From Chrysaora quinquecirrha (lineage: Eukaryota; Cnidaria; Scyphozoa; Semaeostomeae; Pelagiidae): a stretch of 64,000 nt of DNA. Position 1 is the first letter of the stretch. Each line of letters opens with the position of its first letter. The notes below the pieces were generated by a model. The model saw only the letters and a list, made by a program, of their open reading frames with translations. It was not told the DNA's origin and made no database searches. The translations under genes were made by a program, and so were the position numbers. This document shows, one piece after another, positions 53,201 through 64,000 of this stretch. The stretch covers positions 5,607,896-5,671,895 of the forward strand of contig JACTAT010000039.1 in NCBI GenBank assembly GCA_014526335.1, read 5' to 3'.

Positions 53201-53960
53201 TTGAGACCTGCGAGTTTCTTACCATTTTTGGTCGAGTACTGAAAATTTCTTAACCAATATTGATCTCAGTACTGAGTTGCTTATAAATGGGTTTCTTATA
53301 AAAAAAATGAGTGTATGTCACAGCAGCTTCCAAAGATGTGGGAATAGCAGGGAAACAACAAAAGATGAAATCATCCAATCCGGACACTAGAGACTGGGGA
53401 AATCCCCAGGGCAAAACCGATATTTTGGAAGGTTAAACCAAAGGTTTAGAATTATGTAGTGATTTAAACAAAATGATTAAAATAGCACCTTTCTTGGAAA
53501 CAGCGACACTACCAGTGAAGAGAACATCTATTTTGATATCTGCATCGATGTCTTGTGGCTGTCTGTGGTATCTAACACCTTGGGAAGTCGCACATTTCCT
53601 CAGGTCTTCTTCACTTTGAGAAGGGGGCACAATCTTGTTGAACAAGCCAGACTTTAGTCTTGTAGTGGGTACTAGCAACTCTTTCTCTTCCAGAAGAGTA
53701 TAATATCTTACTGCTTCTTGGGGCTTGTCAGGATTCACCTTGACGGTCTTTGCATTCTGGAAGGCCTTCAGACCTTGGATCTTCTCTGCGGCGATGTCAA
53801 CATCTTTGACATTTGGGATACGATTTGCAACCGGGCGAGGGAAATTAGCAAAGTCATTCTCTTCGATATAATTCCAGATCTTCTCACGAATGGCTTGCTT
53901 TGAATTAGGCACAGATTCCCACTTCAGTGGAGGTATTTCCTTGACTTCTTCTTCGCCCAT
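50279..53960 (-). CDS. MTHFSD: MTHFSD-like protein (5-FTHF cyclo-ligase-like domain, RGG repeats, RRM)
   Basis: Four minus-strand exons: 53489-53960, 52107-52264, about 51385-51745 and 50279-50697, about 469 residues. The N-terminal half matches methenyltetrahydrofolate synthase domain proteins: NFPRP-type ANFPRPVANRIPN, KVNPDKPQEAVR, LLVPTTRLKSGLFNKI, LRKCATSQGVR, then GYRLGRGQGFEDLEYAMM and IVHDCQ-like TTVHDCQIVDIP. Arg/Gly-rich stretches follow (GYRGRRPRRTRRGSGRRG and GRGRGRGRGRGRGGYG). The C-terminus is one RRM with LYVGGI (RNP2) and KGYAFLVF (RNP1). The family is thought to bind RNA rather than make folate. The ATG at 53960 is chosen because the frame upstream has no other ATG. The donor of exon 3 is unclear, because it runs into an inverted-repeat insertion; ATA|GTATAA at 51385 keeps the phase. 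Confidence 0.87.
50745..51397. mobile_element. Inverted-repeat element with a Penelope-like reverse transcriptase fragment
   Basis: About 110 bp at 50749-50860 (starting TATGAATAGTATAACCAGAA) is repeated almost exactly in inverted orientation at about 51285-51395. Between them, on the plus strand (about 50866-50945), a frame reads VYRKPTNNDVYLHWQSFTP then WKRGTLKTLL. This resembles the block that follows the RT domain of Penelope-like elements. The fragment then decays. The insertion lies in the last MTHFSD intron and its right arm is fused to the exon end. Confidence 0.7.
52800..52925 (-). mobile_element. tRNA-like SINE head, minus strand
   Basis: The minus strand reads CCAGCTGGCTCGTGGTGACA (A-box-like) and GGGTTTGAACCCCAGC (B-box-like). 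It lies directly beside the MITE at 52932-53316, in the first MTHFSD intron. Confidence 0.5.
52932..53316. mobile_element. MITE with TACACTCTTTCTTTTTATAA ends
   Basis: The left end TACACTCTTTCTTTTTATAAG pairs with the right end TTATAAAAAAAATGAGTGTA. GTTTCTTAG and CAGTACT blocks occur in both arms. It is 385 bp, with no ORF. Confidence 0.7.
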
Positions 53961-54551
53961 AACTATCTTTTTGCACGCTTCTCTCGAAATTTTCTGCAAA
54001 CCGGGACAGTCTTGCTGCTTACTAGCTTGCCTTGGAGAAAGTTGAACGTGAATTTCCGAAAAATGTTAACTTCCTAGGCTGATTCCTATCCTTAAAAACT
54101 AAATTTTTCGGTAATGTAGCTAATTAACAATAAAATGTTTGATTTACCTTGCTTCAAAGGAGATAAGCAACTGAAAAGAGGTAAATTTCCCTCCCAAACT
54201 TTCAACACTTCGGAAGAAACTCGTGGCAAAATCTCGCGGAAAGACCAGCGTTTCAGAAAGATTGACAGGATTGGTCTGGAGGAAAATGAGGCTGGGTGTT
54301 GTCAAAACGAGGTGAATTAAAAATGGTATTAGCAATTCAGCTCAATCGAACAAAAGTAAAGAACCTAAACGAATACAGTATCCACAAACACAAACACAAA
54401 CACAAACACAAGAAGAACAGTTCAGTTGAGAGTTGCTTCTTTGTTGTACTGAGGCAGGCCTCAAATATTATTATATTTGAGAGATGTAGCATAATCAACA
54501 AACTAAATCAAATAATAACTCTTAAGAAAATAAAAAGAAAACAAATTCAAT
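53961..54551. promoter_or_regulatory. Putative bidirectional promoter between MTHFSD and PSME3IP1-like genes
   Basis: The two start codons (53960 minus, 54552 plus) are divergent and 591 bp apart, so one shared upstream region serves both genes. It is AT-rich and has no obvious TATA box. A (CACAAA)n run lies near 54385-54412. A GAG|GTGAAT near 54312 could be the donor of a non-coding first exon for the plus-strand gene. Confidence 0.45.
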
Positions 54552-57500
54552 ATGAGTTTTGAGAAAAAAGAAGACAGTTCTTTGATAAGCAAAAGATTTG
54601 TTTCAGAAAATGAGCTTGAAGAAATAAAAAAGAAAAGAGAAGAAGAATGGGAGATAGCAAGAAGCCAGGGCAGAAAGATAGGTAAATCAAACATCAGATC
54701 CTAAATGCAATGGGCTAAAACACAGAAAGACAATGCCTGGTTTCCAGAGATAAACAAGAATCAGCAACCATAAGCATTATGCATTAGTGATGATGGTGAT
54801 CATTATAACTGTCATGATCATGATTGATATGACTGAATCATGATCAAGACCATTGTAAATGTCAAGCAATCATTAATCGTGGTCATGAACATTATGACTA
54901 TCGAGCAATTGTTATTCGTGGTCATGATCATTTGACCATCATTCCATCATAAGTCACGATCATGATCATTATGACTGTCAAACAATCATTAGTCATGATC
55001 ATGATCATCATGACAATAAGCAATCATTTTTTATGACAATGATCATTAAGAACATCAGCAATCATTAGTGATGGCTGTGATCTCTATAACTGTCAAGCAA
55101 TCATTATTCATGATCATGAACATTGTGACTGTCAAGCAATCATTATTCCTGATCATGATCATTGTGACCATTATTCCATCATGAGTCATGATCATTATGA
55201 CTGTCAAGCAATCATTAGTCATGATTATGATTACTATGACTGTCAAGCAATCAGTGTTCATGATCATGATCATTAAGAGCATTAACAATCATTAGAAATG
55301 ATAATGATTTATATGACTATCAGCAATCATTAGTCATGATCATGATCATAAAAAGCATCATCAATCATTAGAAATGATAATGATCAAATATGACTGTCGG
55401 CAGTCATTAGTCATGTGATCTTACAACTGTCAGCAAAAATAAGTTGTGATGATGAACATTAAGAACATCAGAAATAAACAATAAGAAATAAGAAATAAAC
55501 AATATTATGAAATCATGAATTTACCAGAATAGATGCAGAGGGTTCAAAAATGGTTTGTGTAATTTGGGCATTGTTTTCACGTTTCCAGAAAAGGAAGAAG
55601 ATGTGGTCTATGACGGAAGAACATTATATGACAGATTAAAAGAACAGAAAGACAAGAAGCAAGAAGAATTCGAAGAAAGCATTAAATTTAGTAAGGAATT
55701 TTTCGCAATTTCACTATTCAATTTGCTTGGTACAAGACTAAACAGCACCTCAATCATTGTATAAGCTGGGTTTCCATAAGATTGTTGACATCTGTGACTG
55801 TCTGCGATTATTGTTGTTAACTTCTTCATTCTTTCATCTACGATTTGATGCGAGTGTTTTGAGTGATTTGATGCGTCTGTGACTGTCAGGGGTTTGTCTC
55901 TTCGAACAAGAAAAATAGCACCTGTCAGTAATTTCATAACTGGACTGACATGATTGCATTTCATCTGCAATTAAATTGAGGCTGCGGCGACGACATACGA
56001 TTGCGACGCCGACACCAGGCTGCCACCGCTGCGCTGCTATCGAAATCGCCGTAGAGTTTTACTTTACACTTTCCTGCGATCATTACGACTGCGCTGAATG
56101 TGAATCGGAAAGCTTTGGAGAGTTGAAATAAGCCTTTTAGTCTTACAGTCGCCGACTATTCCCTCTCCCTTTTCGACCATTATTGAAAATAGAAAAATGA
56201 TCGCAAATGATCGCAGGCAGTTGCCGATTCTCTTACGATCCATCTACGATTTTGTGGAAACCATGCTATACGAAGATCTTTTCAGATAAGAATTTGGTCG
56301 TCTGTAGAATCGAAAGAAACAGTTCCTCAGTGTCGGGAACTACAAATTTGCTGACTTTCACAGACAACACAAGATTTTCCTCAGTCTTCACAGACTCAGA
56401 TGTTTTCTATATAAATAGCACTGCCTGCAATATATTCATATTCATATATTCATATTAAATTATTTATACACAAAATCCCTTCAGCTAAAAATTACAATGA
56501 TATAATATAATATAGTATAATAATAATAACTAAATATAAAAGAAATGCATATCAATTGAAAAAAAGAAATTTAGAGATGTATAAGATTAGTTAGGGTCTA
56601 TTCTGCTGCTCTTCCAGGGAGTCGTGTTTCTGTTTAACTCAGCTCTTCAGTTGAGGGGCTACCTTAGTTGGGGCTCAAACCCCGACCTTGCTGAGCTCCT
56701 GACTCCACGAGCTAACGGTATTATACCACGACATCACGGCATCAAACTCAATCCGCGTACTTCGTTTCGATCAAATTGCATTTATATTTTGCCCGTATGT
56801 TTCATCACGACCCCACCTTCTTTTGCCCTAAACTTTCCCTTCTGGAAATGCTCGCAGTTTACCACCAGCTCTCAAGTGCCCAAAATAAATACTTTAGTAT
56901 TTAAAGCATTAGATGAGCCCACATCTGTTTTCAATTTCACAATCCTCCAGGAGCAATGGCAGCTTTTTATGTCAGAAGTAAAAAGCTATTAGCAATAGAT
57001 GTTTTGCTGAATGAATTCCCGAACGAAGGCATGACATGAATAACATTAAATGATTATATCTTATGAATCCAATTTTCAAATCTGGCGTCAAAACAAAGTG
57101 TTCAACAACAGCGATGAACCTTAACGAAAATCTCAAGCTGCAGTAGAAAGCGCGAAGGAGAAGACCGTCACTGCATTTGACACCAGTAAAGCTGTGAATA
57201 CAGATGGTAGACAAGCATCAAAAGATGCTCCAAAAAACAAATTGAAGCCAAAGCTGCCCTTGCTTGCAGGCGTTATAGTTAGGAAAAGGTAGGTGGATGA
57301 ATTTTGAATCGTTTTTCTTGAGTAACAAATGACATTTTATTAATTGAGTAAATAAATTCGCACTTTTCAAGGCTGTTTCTGACACAGTATTAGGAAAGAT
57401 TATCACCGCTTATCATGGCAAGACTTGTATTTGTTCGAGCAAGGCAAAGCTTTGAGAGGGCCCCATCTCTAATCATTGGATAATGAGAAACGTGGTTGTT

Positions 57501-58421
57501 TTCGTATTAACTGTGAACTGACTAACGCTGTCAAGATAAGCGGTAATTACCATGTCTTATACGTTATAAGAAAGCAGGCAAGTAGGCAAATTTATTGCAG
57601 ATCAGGATTTTAAGATATGGTTTCTTGTTTATTAAAAAGTGCTGCCTATTCACTGAAGTAGGGTCACAAACCATTGATTAAGCTATTCGTTCGTTCATAT
57701 AGATCAACTAATACTGAAACACATGGTGCAAAAGATTCAAAACACTTCAAAATGGAAACTTCTGGTGAGGAATCTACAAATGGTAAAATGTCAAATTAAT
57801 TTTATTTTCTCTTTGTAAATGACTGATTGCAGCAAGTTTTATTCCGTTTATCAGAGAATGGGTGTTAGCGGCTTATTGCCTTGAGTCTGCACATAGTTCA
57901 CAATACCTTTTCACTCAGGCCCTAGGCCCCGTCCACACGTTTAAGGATATTTTTTAAAAGCGCAAATTTATTTTTACGTTTCTGCCTTCCGTCCACACGA
58001 AGCTGGCGTTTTCGGTGATGGAAAACGGAACTTTTCGAAGACGCTCTCCAGGTTGAAAATTTTCGAAACGCCATTTTCATGCTATCTTGTGGACGAGGAA
58101 AACGCAACTTTTCGAAAACGATTACGCTTAATTTACTGTCCTTTCTTTGCCCTTATGGAGATTTTTCCGTTTCCGCGTGGACATATTTTTCTAAATGCAC
58201 ATCGTTTGGACGCAGATTTTTTCGAAAACGGATAAAAAATATTGCGTTTTAAACAATATCCGTTTACGTATGCTGATGTTTATCGCTTCTTTATAGATGG
58301 TAAAGTTGCCAATACTCATAATGCTGAGAATGTCAAAGAAAAACGGGAAGATTCGAAGAAAACATCCCTAAGTGGCTTAATAGCATATTCAGATACAGAC
58401 AGTTCAGAAGATGAGCCCTAG
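54552..58421 (+). CDS. PSME3IP1: PSME3IP1/FAM192A (NIP30)-like protein
   Basis: Recognised plus-strand exons: 54552-54681, 55589-55690, 57138-57288, 57703-57782 and 58297-58421. One or more middle exons are not confidently found; 56898-56977 (frame KALDEPTSVFNF) is a weak candidate that fits the incoming phase but not the outgoing one. The N-terminus has KRFVSENELEEIKKKREEEW, the conserved NIP30 start, then VYDGRTLYDRLKEQKDKKQE. Later come KPKLPLLAGVIVRKR, like the conserved K-LLAG-V block, and a C-terminal LIAYSDTDSSEDEP, matching the acidic Ser/Asp tail of the family. In vertebrates the protein is nuclear and its phosphorylated acidic C-terminus binds the PA28-gamma (PSME3) proteasome activator. 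The ATG at 54552 follows the family start closely. Confidence 0.82.
54780..55440. repeat. Imperfect tandem repeat of TCATGATCATGATCATTATG units
   Basis: About 660 bp in intron 1 of the PSME3IP1-like gene. ATCATGATCAT, TATGACTGTCAAGCAATCAT and TTAGTCATGATCATGATC recur with a unit of about 45-60 bp. The unit contains the self-complementary core TCATGATCATGA, so each can form a hairpin or cruciform. More than ten units can be counted by eye. Confidence 0.8.
55765..56267. mobile_element. MITE with GCTGGGTTTCCATAAGAT ends
   Basis: The left end AAGCTGGGTTTCCATAAGAT and the right end TTTGTGGAAACCATGCT are imperfect inverted repeats about 500 bp apart. Inner pairs such as CGACTGCG/GATTGCGAC are loosely repeated. 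It is intronic. Confidence 0.55.
56620..56745 (-). mobile_element. tRNA-like SINE head, minus strand
   Basis: The minus strand reads CGTTAGCTCGTGGAGTCAGG (A-box-like) and GGGGTTTGAGCCCCAAC (B-box-like) about 40 bases apart. It is related to the heads at 47140 and 52800. Confidence 0.5.
57923..58270. mobile_element. MITE-like element, GGCCCCGTCCACACGTTTA family
   Basis: It starts TAGGCCCCGTCCACACG-TTTAAGGATATT and ends AAACAATATCCGTTTACG, a loose inverse. The interior has CCGTCCACACGAAGC / GCGTGGACATATT and TTTTCGAAAACG palindromes. It precedes the last PSME3IP1-like exon. Confidence 0.6.
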
Positions 58422-58705
58422 TGTCATTGCTGTTCTCACATTGTTGCTACACTGGACCATGTGCCACTGTGTTTTTTGACTGGATGTAGACTTAACATCT
58501 GAAAGCACTAGCAAAGCTGAAGTTTGTACTTTCAGTTATAGAAATTGAAGATGGTCATGTGAACTACCTGTGAGTGAGTTCCATGGCTTGCAAAGCACAC
58601 TGGTGTTAAAACGTTGATATATCCACTATTCGTACTGGTATGATAAATGCTTATAGGCAAAGTTTTATGTCCGAAGGACATATTAAAAGGGTGTTCGTTG
58701 TAATA

Positions 58706-58746
58706 GGCATATAGGCATATAGGCATATAGGCATATAGGCATATAG
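58706..58746. repeat. (AGGCATAT)5 microsatellite
   Basis: Five perfect 8-bp units ending in ATAGAC. Confidence 0.95.
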
Positions 58747-58879
58747 ACGCTTTTTCCTGCCAAACCGCGTAACAAAAGATAAAATCACAAATGATAGGAA
58801 TTAAACTTTGAAATTGCCGTTAAGTGTTGTCGTTAGTGGGCATAATTAACAAAATGCAATTGCTTGCCAAAAACATCAA

Positions 58880-58965
58880 TTAGTATAAACTGTTAGTGTA
58901 GCGCAGTGGATTAATGCGCTTGATTTTTGGGCCAAGGGTTGTGAGTTCGATCCACTATGCAGGAA
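58880..58965 (+). mobile_element. tRNA-like SINE head
   Basis: TGTAGCGCAGTGGATTAATG (A box) and GTTGTGAGTTCGATCCAC (B box GTTCGATCC) sit at tRNA-like spacing. The outer stem does not pair over seven bases, so a SINE or tRNA pseudogene is more likely than a working tRNA. Confidence 0.55.
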
Positions 58966-59569
58966 CATTCTATAACATCAAAACTTTCGAGAATAAAAAT
59001 TTGGAACTATGATTTTCTCGCAAAAATGACGGCTCGGTCAGGCTTCAAGAAAAGGTTTGACTACAATATTACAAAATGTTGCTCAAATTTACTGTGATTT
59101 TATTTTTTATTTTAAAGTATTTTAATTCAATTCTTGATCGGGTTGTTTTTGTCAGATGTTTCTAGAAGTCGTCTCAGGTGTAACATATTTTCGTGTGAAG
59201 AGAGGAGGAAATTGTGGCGCAGTAGATATTGTTGCCAAGTCTGACATATTTTTCAAAATAGTTTGCGGCCTCGAGAATCATCTAAACATAAATGACTCAA
59301 AGTTGGCAATCAATTCTTCTAAGTTCTACTAATTATCGAATATAGTCATCTGCATGCCAATATATATAGTCACCTACATGCGAATTCTTGTGATAGCTAT
59401 TAAATGTTCAGTTCATCATTTGCAGCAAAGATTACAGGTTTCCGTGCTGGGGGTTATTTGCTACGCAGTTTAACCTGAGTTTAAATTTATTATTACGGTA
59501 TGCGTGACTAGAGATTTTCTATTTTCGATTGAAAAGTTTGGAATTTTCCTTTCTCCCAGGAAAGGTTCA

Positions 59570-59757
59570 TCTGATCATCATTGTCATCATCCGTATTATC
59601 AACATCAAAACAATCATGATCATCATCAATCCATCATCATGGTTTTCAGCTCGGTCTTCAGCTCGGTCTTCAGTATCGTCATCATCGTTATCATCCTCTT
59701 CAAAGTTGTCTTCATCTTCAAAATTATCATCATGATCATCATCATCATCGTCTTCAT

Positions 59758-59788
<31 letters not shown>

Positions 59789-59985
59789 ATCATCATCATC
59801 ATCATCATAATCATCATCATAGTCATCATCGTCATCATCATCATAATCATCATCATCATCATCGTCATCATCAACATCATCATCATCATCATCATCGTCA
59901 TCATTATCATCATCATCATTATCATCATCCTTGTTTTATTCTTCGTCATATTCGTCATCATTGTCATCATCTTCAACGTTACTAT
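59570..59985. repeat. (ATC)n microsatellite
   Basis: About 400 bp of ATC/TCA triplets with CGTC, TTCA and AACATC interruptions. Ile- and Met-rich frames over it are artefacts. Confidence 0.95.
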
Positions 59986-61938
59986 ATCATCACCATCGTC
60001 CTTCGGACATTGCTACAAGCGTTGCTATTTTTATCCAAATAAATGGATGCTTTAATGATCTTCGATACAGTCTTGTAACTCGCTGGGTATGGGTAAGCTG
60101 CCTTGGTGCCCAAGACATCTTTACTTTCCGTTTCAGTTCTTCTGGCAGAGACACGGAGAAGTTTTTAGGCCACAAATCCAAAATGAAGAGAAGGGATTCA
60201 AAAAGAGGCTACACTGGTTTTTCTCTTCAGTGGAACGTGGAACTAGTGGAACCCTGGAACTGTGGAACAGTGGGGAATCGAGGGAAGTGGTGGTAAGGGA
60301 CAGGGGGAACGCTTATTAATTTCTCGAAAATTTTTCCAACCCTGAGCTCCTTCGGGACCCCGTTCATTCTTCTGTATTTCGAGTCGTAAAACTCTTTGAG
60401 GTTCCATTGGTAGTCAAGCCAGATGTTTGGAACCTAAGAACGATGATGATGAGACACTTAGGGAAGATACTCGAGAAACAACTCTTGACGCCATTAAGCA
60501 GCATTTGTAGTTTTATAAAGGACTATGGCAAATTAAAGAAGAAAGAGCAGCTTCTGAGTTACTGTACTGAAATCAATATCTTCCAGTCCTAACATATTGT
60601 GAACCAAGCAGACTATCTGCAGCTTTTGCAACTTGAAGATATCACATCTATCTACCATTAAACTAACTTATCAAATAATCCATAAGACATCACTCATCAA
60701 TTTGACGATTTTGTATAGCTCGACTATGAAAGAAACAGATTATTTTGTATGGTGTTTTGATTGAAATTTAACCTTACACGCTTTAGCAAACTTATAAATA
60801 ACAAATGCCAACAAGAATGATTATTGAAAGAAGCTGTATACTTTCGATAAGCAAATTCATCGACCTCAATAATAAGAATTAATTTTGCAAAACAGTATTC
60901 ATCCCCAAAAAGCGGTCTTGTTCCATAATGTATGGTTGACAAATTAGCCGATGACTAACACAGAAAACAACACTGTCAACCAATGTTGTTCAATAGCTAA
61001 GCACCAGACTCGTTTATAGCTTTACAGACCATTAACTTTCTCTTTCTTGATCTGTGATACACAGGCTGATGTACGTAAAAGTAGGGAAGGAGACTAGACA
61101 ACAGAATCTTTTTTCTTTATAGGAAAAACGTCTTAAAGAAAACTTAGCTTCATTGCATTCAGCCTATGGCTGCCTTATTTTAGACTGATTTTGTCATCTT
61201 AACAAACTCAAAACTAGAAATCAAGATTAGCGCTTTTCTCCTGTAGAATTTTCTTGCTTGTAGAATTTTCTTTCAATTTGTTTCTGAGATTTAGAATAAA
61301 ATGCACAGGAAGAAATGCAAGCCCCCAAAGCTGTTATAATGACAAATCCGCAAGTCGGGTGCTTAGGTCGGTGCAACCAAAAACATGTTCATAATCTTCA
61401 AAATTTAGTATATAGACTAGCTTTGCGGCCAGCGGTACGCATGGGGTCGTTCAGCTAGCTCCCGCGGAGGGATGTGTCCCGCTTTCTGGCACCTGGTCCG
61501 GTTAAGTGACAGCCAGGTGACAGCCACTAATATACCGACGATAGTTTTCCTTGGTTGGACTGAGACACCTCACTGGGTGTCACGGAAAAAAATTTCCATC
61601 TCGAAAGATCGTTGACTGAATGAACCTTTGGTCAATATGCCATGTTCAAGCTGATTGCTGAAGAAGTAGTATTAACACTATTATCTCCTATAAACGCCTA
61701 TATTATTTGCTGCGAGATGCGTCTTATAGCTTTTTATATGCAGCTGCATTGCTAATCATTTTTCGAAACTAGCTTTGCCATACGCCTTATACCACAAGCT
61801 ACTTAGTAGCAAGGTGCATGGCATAGTTACTAAATGAAATTTAACGTGTGATTTTGGGAAGAAGATTATGAGATCTTAAACAGAATTGTTGCTGTGAACA
61901 ATAAAACAACAACCTTGATAGGTTTGTAAATGAAAAGA

Positions 61939-62438
61939 NNNNNNNNNNNNNNNNNNNNNNNNNNNNNNNNNNNNNNNNNNNNNNNNNNNNNNNNNNNNNN
62001 NNNNNNNNNNNNNNNNNNNNNNNNNNNNNNNNNNNNNNNNNNNNNNNNNNNNNNNNNNNNNNNNNNNNNNNNNNNNNNNNNNNNNNNNNNNNNNNNNNNN
62101 NNNNNNNNNNNNNNNNNNNNNNNNNNNNNNNNNNNNNNNNNNNNNNNNNNNNNNNNNNNNNNNNNNNNNNNNNNNNNNNNNNNNNNNNNNNNNNNNNNNN
62201 NNNNNNNNNNNNNNNNNNNNNNNNNNNNNNNNNNNNNNNNNNNNNNNNNNNNNNNNNNNNNNNNNNNNNNNNNNNNNNNNNNNNNNNNNNNNNNNNNNNN
62301 NNNNNNNNNNNNNNNNNNNNNNNNNNNNNNNNNNNNNNNNNNNNNNNNNNNNNNNNNNNNNNNNNNNNNNNNNNNNNNNNNNNNNNNNNNNNNNNNNNNN
62401 NNNNNNNNNNNNNNNNNNNNNNNNNNNNNNNNNNNNNN
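61939..62438. other. Assembly gap (500 N)
   Basis: Exactly 500 N, probably a fixed-size placeholder. Confidence 1.
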
Positions 62439-63003
62439 GTTGGCCGTTTTTCCACAGAACCCGATAAGTGGGCAAAAAGTGGGCAGTAAAGTAATCCAGT
62501 GATTAAAATTTGTCAATGTAAATGAGTGAGCCTATATAGTAGGATAGCCTTTTGGGATTCCAAGCCTCTTGCAACCCTTGAAAAAGCTTTAACCTTATTT
62601 TTGGTCTTTTGGCAGATAGTTTTTAAGTGTTCGTTAAGTTAAAGTTAATTTGATTCGATGGTAACACGATAGTTTCACCGTATCAGACATCTTTATACTA
62701 TCGTCATGAACGAGGGCATGAATATCTATCTATGTAAACCATCAAGGTTCATTACGAAATTGTAAAAAATGCCATTGTAGCGACCCGTTCCTCGAAAAAG
62801 TTTTCTCAAGATTCCATTTATTGTAGGGATTACCATATTTAATTTTCTCGATTAATTAAAGGTACCCATTAGCCATGTTTGAAGAATGAGATTTCGCCTA
62901 TTAGCTTGGAGCTTGCATAGATTGATGATGATGACGATTATGATAATGGTTATGATTATGATGATAACAATGATGATGATTGTGACGAGGATGATGATGA
63001 TGA

Positions 63004-63046
<43 letters not shown>

Positions 63047-63059
63047 GTGGTGGTGATGG

Positions 63060-63095
<36 letters not shown>

Positions 63096-64000
63096 CGGCC
63101 CTGTGTGCACGGGTACACGCATACGTTTTAAAATGTTCCGTATTGATAGAAAATTTTCTTCCTCCCCTGAATAGTCCTTACCAAGCATTTTTGATTGCAA
63201 AGTGGAAAAAGGGTACCGACTCTTTAACGAAGTCAACACATACCTTTTTCTTTGTCGACTTTCTTGCTCCAAAAAAGGCGAGATATCCGAAAAAGTCCCA
63301 GAGCCAGGGCATTTTTTAAGGATTGTTAACTAGTGGGGCAAACTTGTGAATAGGGGCCCAAAAATTCTGGTATTCAAAAAATGGCTTAAATAATGCATAG
63401 ATTCTGAATAACAACACAAATAGGTCTGTATGATTGTTGTTATTATAGTTCAGGCATCAAGTTTACATTGAAATTTTTTATAACAGAGTCCTGTTCCTTG
63501 TATAGCTTCAGGGCCATCCCGATAAAACATGTCGGGGGGTCGTCTCGATTTGCCGACAAAAGTGAAACTAAAAACATCTTTCCGATTCATCAAATGGGCG
63601 TAAGAGGGTACTGAAATTTTGATTCGCACGAGTAAAAAGGGGGCACTTCAGTAGAGTGTGCACCGAAGGTGCACCCTATTGGGAGATGCTGGGCTTTCCA
63701 TGCTCCCCAAAAAAATTTGAAAAACACTGAAGCTAGAATCTCTCTAATGGTTTTCTTGGAACTTAATCGTGGAGCTCGTACAGAATTCTTCTGGTCTTTG
63801 AGTCGTACAAAACTTCAAAATTGTAATAAAGAGCCAAACATCTGTGAACATCTAAATTCTTTATGAATCCAAACGAGTGACTAATATTATTGCTTGCTAA
63901 AGAGTCTAATTGATACTGCATTGCATAAATGAAAAGATTTCATGATTTGTTTCTCTGGGGCATCGTGGCTGGAGAAACGTCAGACCTTGTCAGAAAATGA
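62439..64000. other. Intergenic sequence to the window end
   Basis: Holds the GAT microsatellite at about 62922-63095. I recognise no exon or repeat family in the rest. Confidence 0.55.
62922..63095. repeat. (GAT)n/(GGT)n microsatellite
   Basis: GATGAT runs with TATGAT variants at the left and a short GGTGGT block in the middle. His, Ser or Met runs in open frames come from it. Confidence 0.95.

Larger units (their letters stand above)
58422..61938. other. Intergenic region, repeats only
   Basis: After the PSME3IP1-like stop this holds an (AGGCATAT)5 microsatellite, a tRNA-like SINE head (58880-58965), an ATC microsatellite (about 59570-59985) and unassigned sequence. Open frames of 60-70 codons occur but none has a recognisable motif or good exon borders. 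Confidence 0.6.

Noticed and set aside
56898..56977. Middle exon of the PSME3IP1-like gene with KALDEPTSVFNF
   Set aside because: The incoming phase fits and KALDE recalls the family's GLDEDE block, but the outgoing phase does not match the next exon and similarity fades, so it is kept only as a weak candidate.
58880..58965. Functional tRNA gene
   Set aside because: A- and B-box-like sequences are present, but a seven-pair acceptor stem cannot be formed, and similar heads occur several times in the window, so these are SINE or tRNA relics.
60407..60592. 61-residue open frame after the ATC repeat
   Set aside because: No recognisable motif, no convincing splice borders, and length expected by chance.

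Overview
The window is animal nuclear DNA. It is AT-rich and intron-dense: short exons (27-300 bp typical) with GT/AG borders and pyrimidine-rich acceptors sit among many short inverted-repeat elements, tRNA-like SINEs and ATC/AACT microsatellites. Every recognisable gene is a metazoan family, and two 500-base N runs mark scaffold gaps. Gene content and intron richness suggest a non-bilaterian or slowly evolving invertebrate. I favour an anthozoan cnidarian (coral or sea anemone), but the sequence alone does not prove this.

Layout. 1-240 is the end of a MITE-like repeat. 357-1897 (+) is the 3' exon of a class A GPCR with a very long third intracellular loop, TM6 and TM7. 4256-16167 or 16331 (+) is a 16-exon MFS transporter of the SLC18B1 type. 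18098-22012 (+) is a two-exon DUF229 (sulfatase/alkaline-phosphatase-fold) type II membrane protein. 22812-30299 (-) is a nine-exon TOX-family HMG-box gene. 30828-48154 (-) is a 27-exon membrane-bound transcription factor site-1 protease (S1P/MBTPS1), from signal sequence to tail. 50279-53960 (-) is an MTHFSD-like gene (5-FTHF cyclo-ligase-like domain, RGG repeats, RRM). 54552-58421 (+) is a PSME3IP1/FAM192A (NIP30)-like gene, divergent from MTHFSD. 58422-64000 holds only repeats and a gap.

The genes are independent housekeeping or signalling genes rather than an operon or pathway. S1P works in the Golgi on SREBP/ATF6-type substrates, the DUF229 protein is probably luminal, TOX is nuclear, and the NIP30-like protein is expected to bind the PA28-gamma proteasome activator. 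Four of the families (MBTPS1, MTHFSD, PSME3IP1, TOX3) map to human chromosome 16, so the block may be a remnant of an ancient animal linkage group.

The non-coding part is the unusual part. One MITE family built on CAAACATTG/CAATGTTTG hairpins has about eight copies here and has been expanded twice into tandem arrays, with periods of about 108 and 238 bp. A broken copy of one PSME3IP1-like exon lies in an S1P intron. A Penelope-like reverse transcriptase fragment between inverted repeats abuts an MTHFSD exon. Several one-base frameshifts, two in A runs, break otherwise good exons and are most likely assembly errors. I found no convincing new biological system, CRISPR array or rRNA gene.
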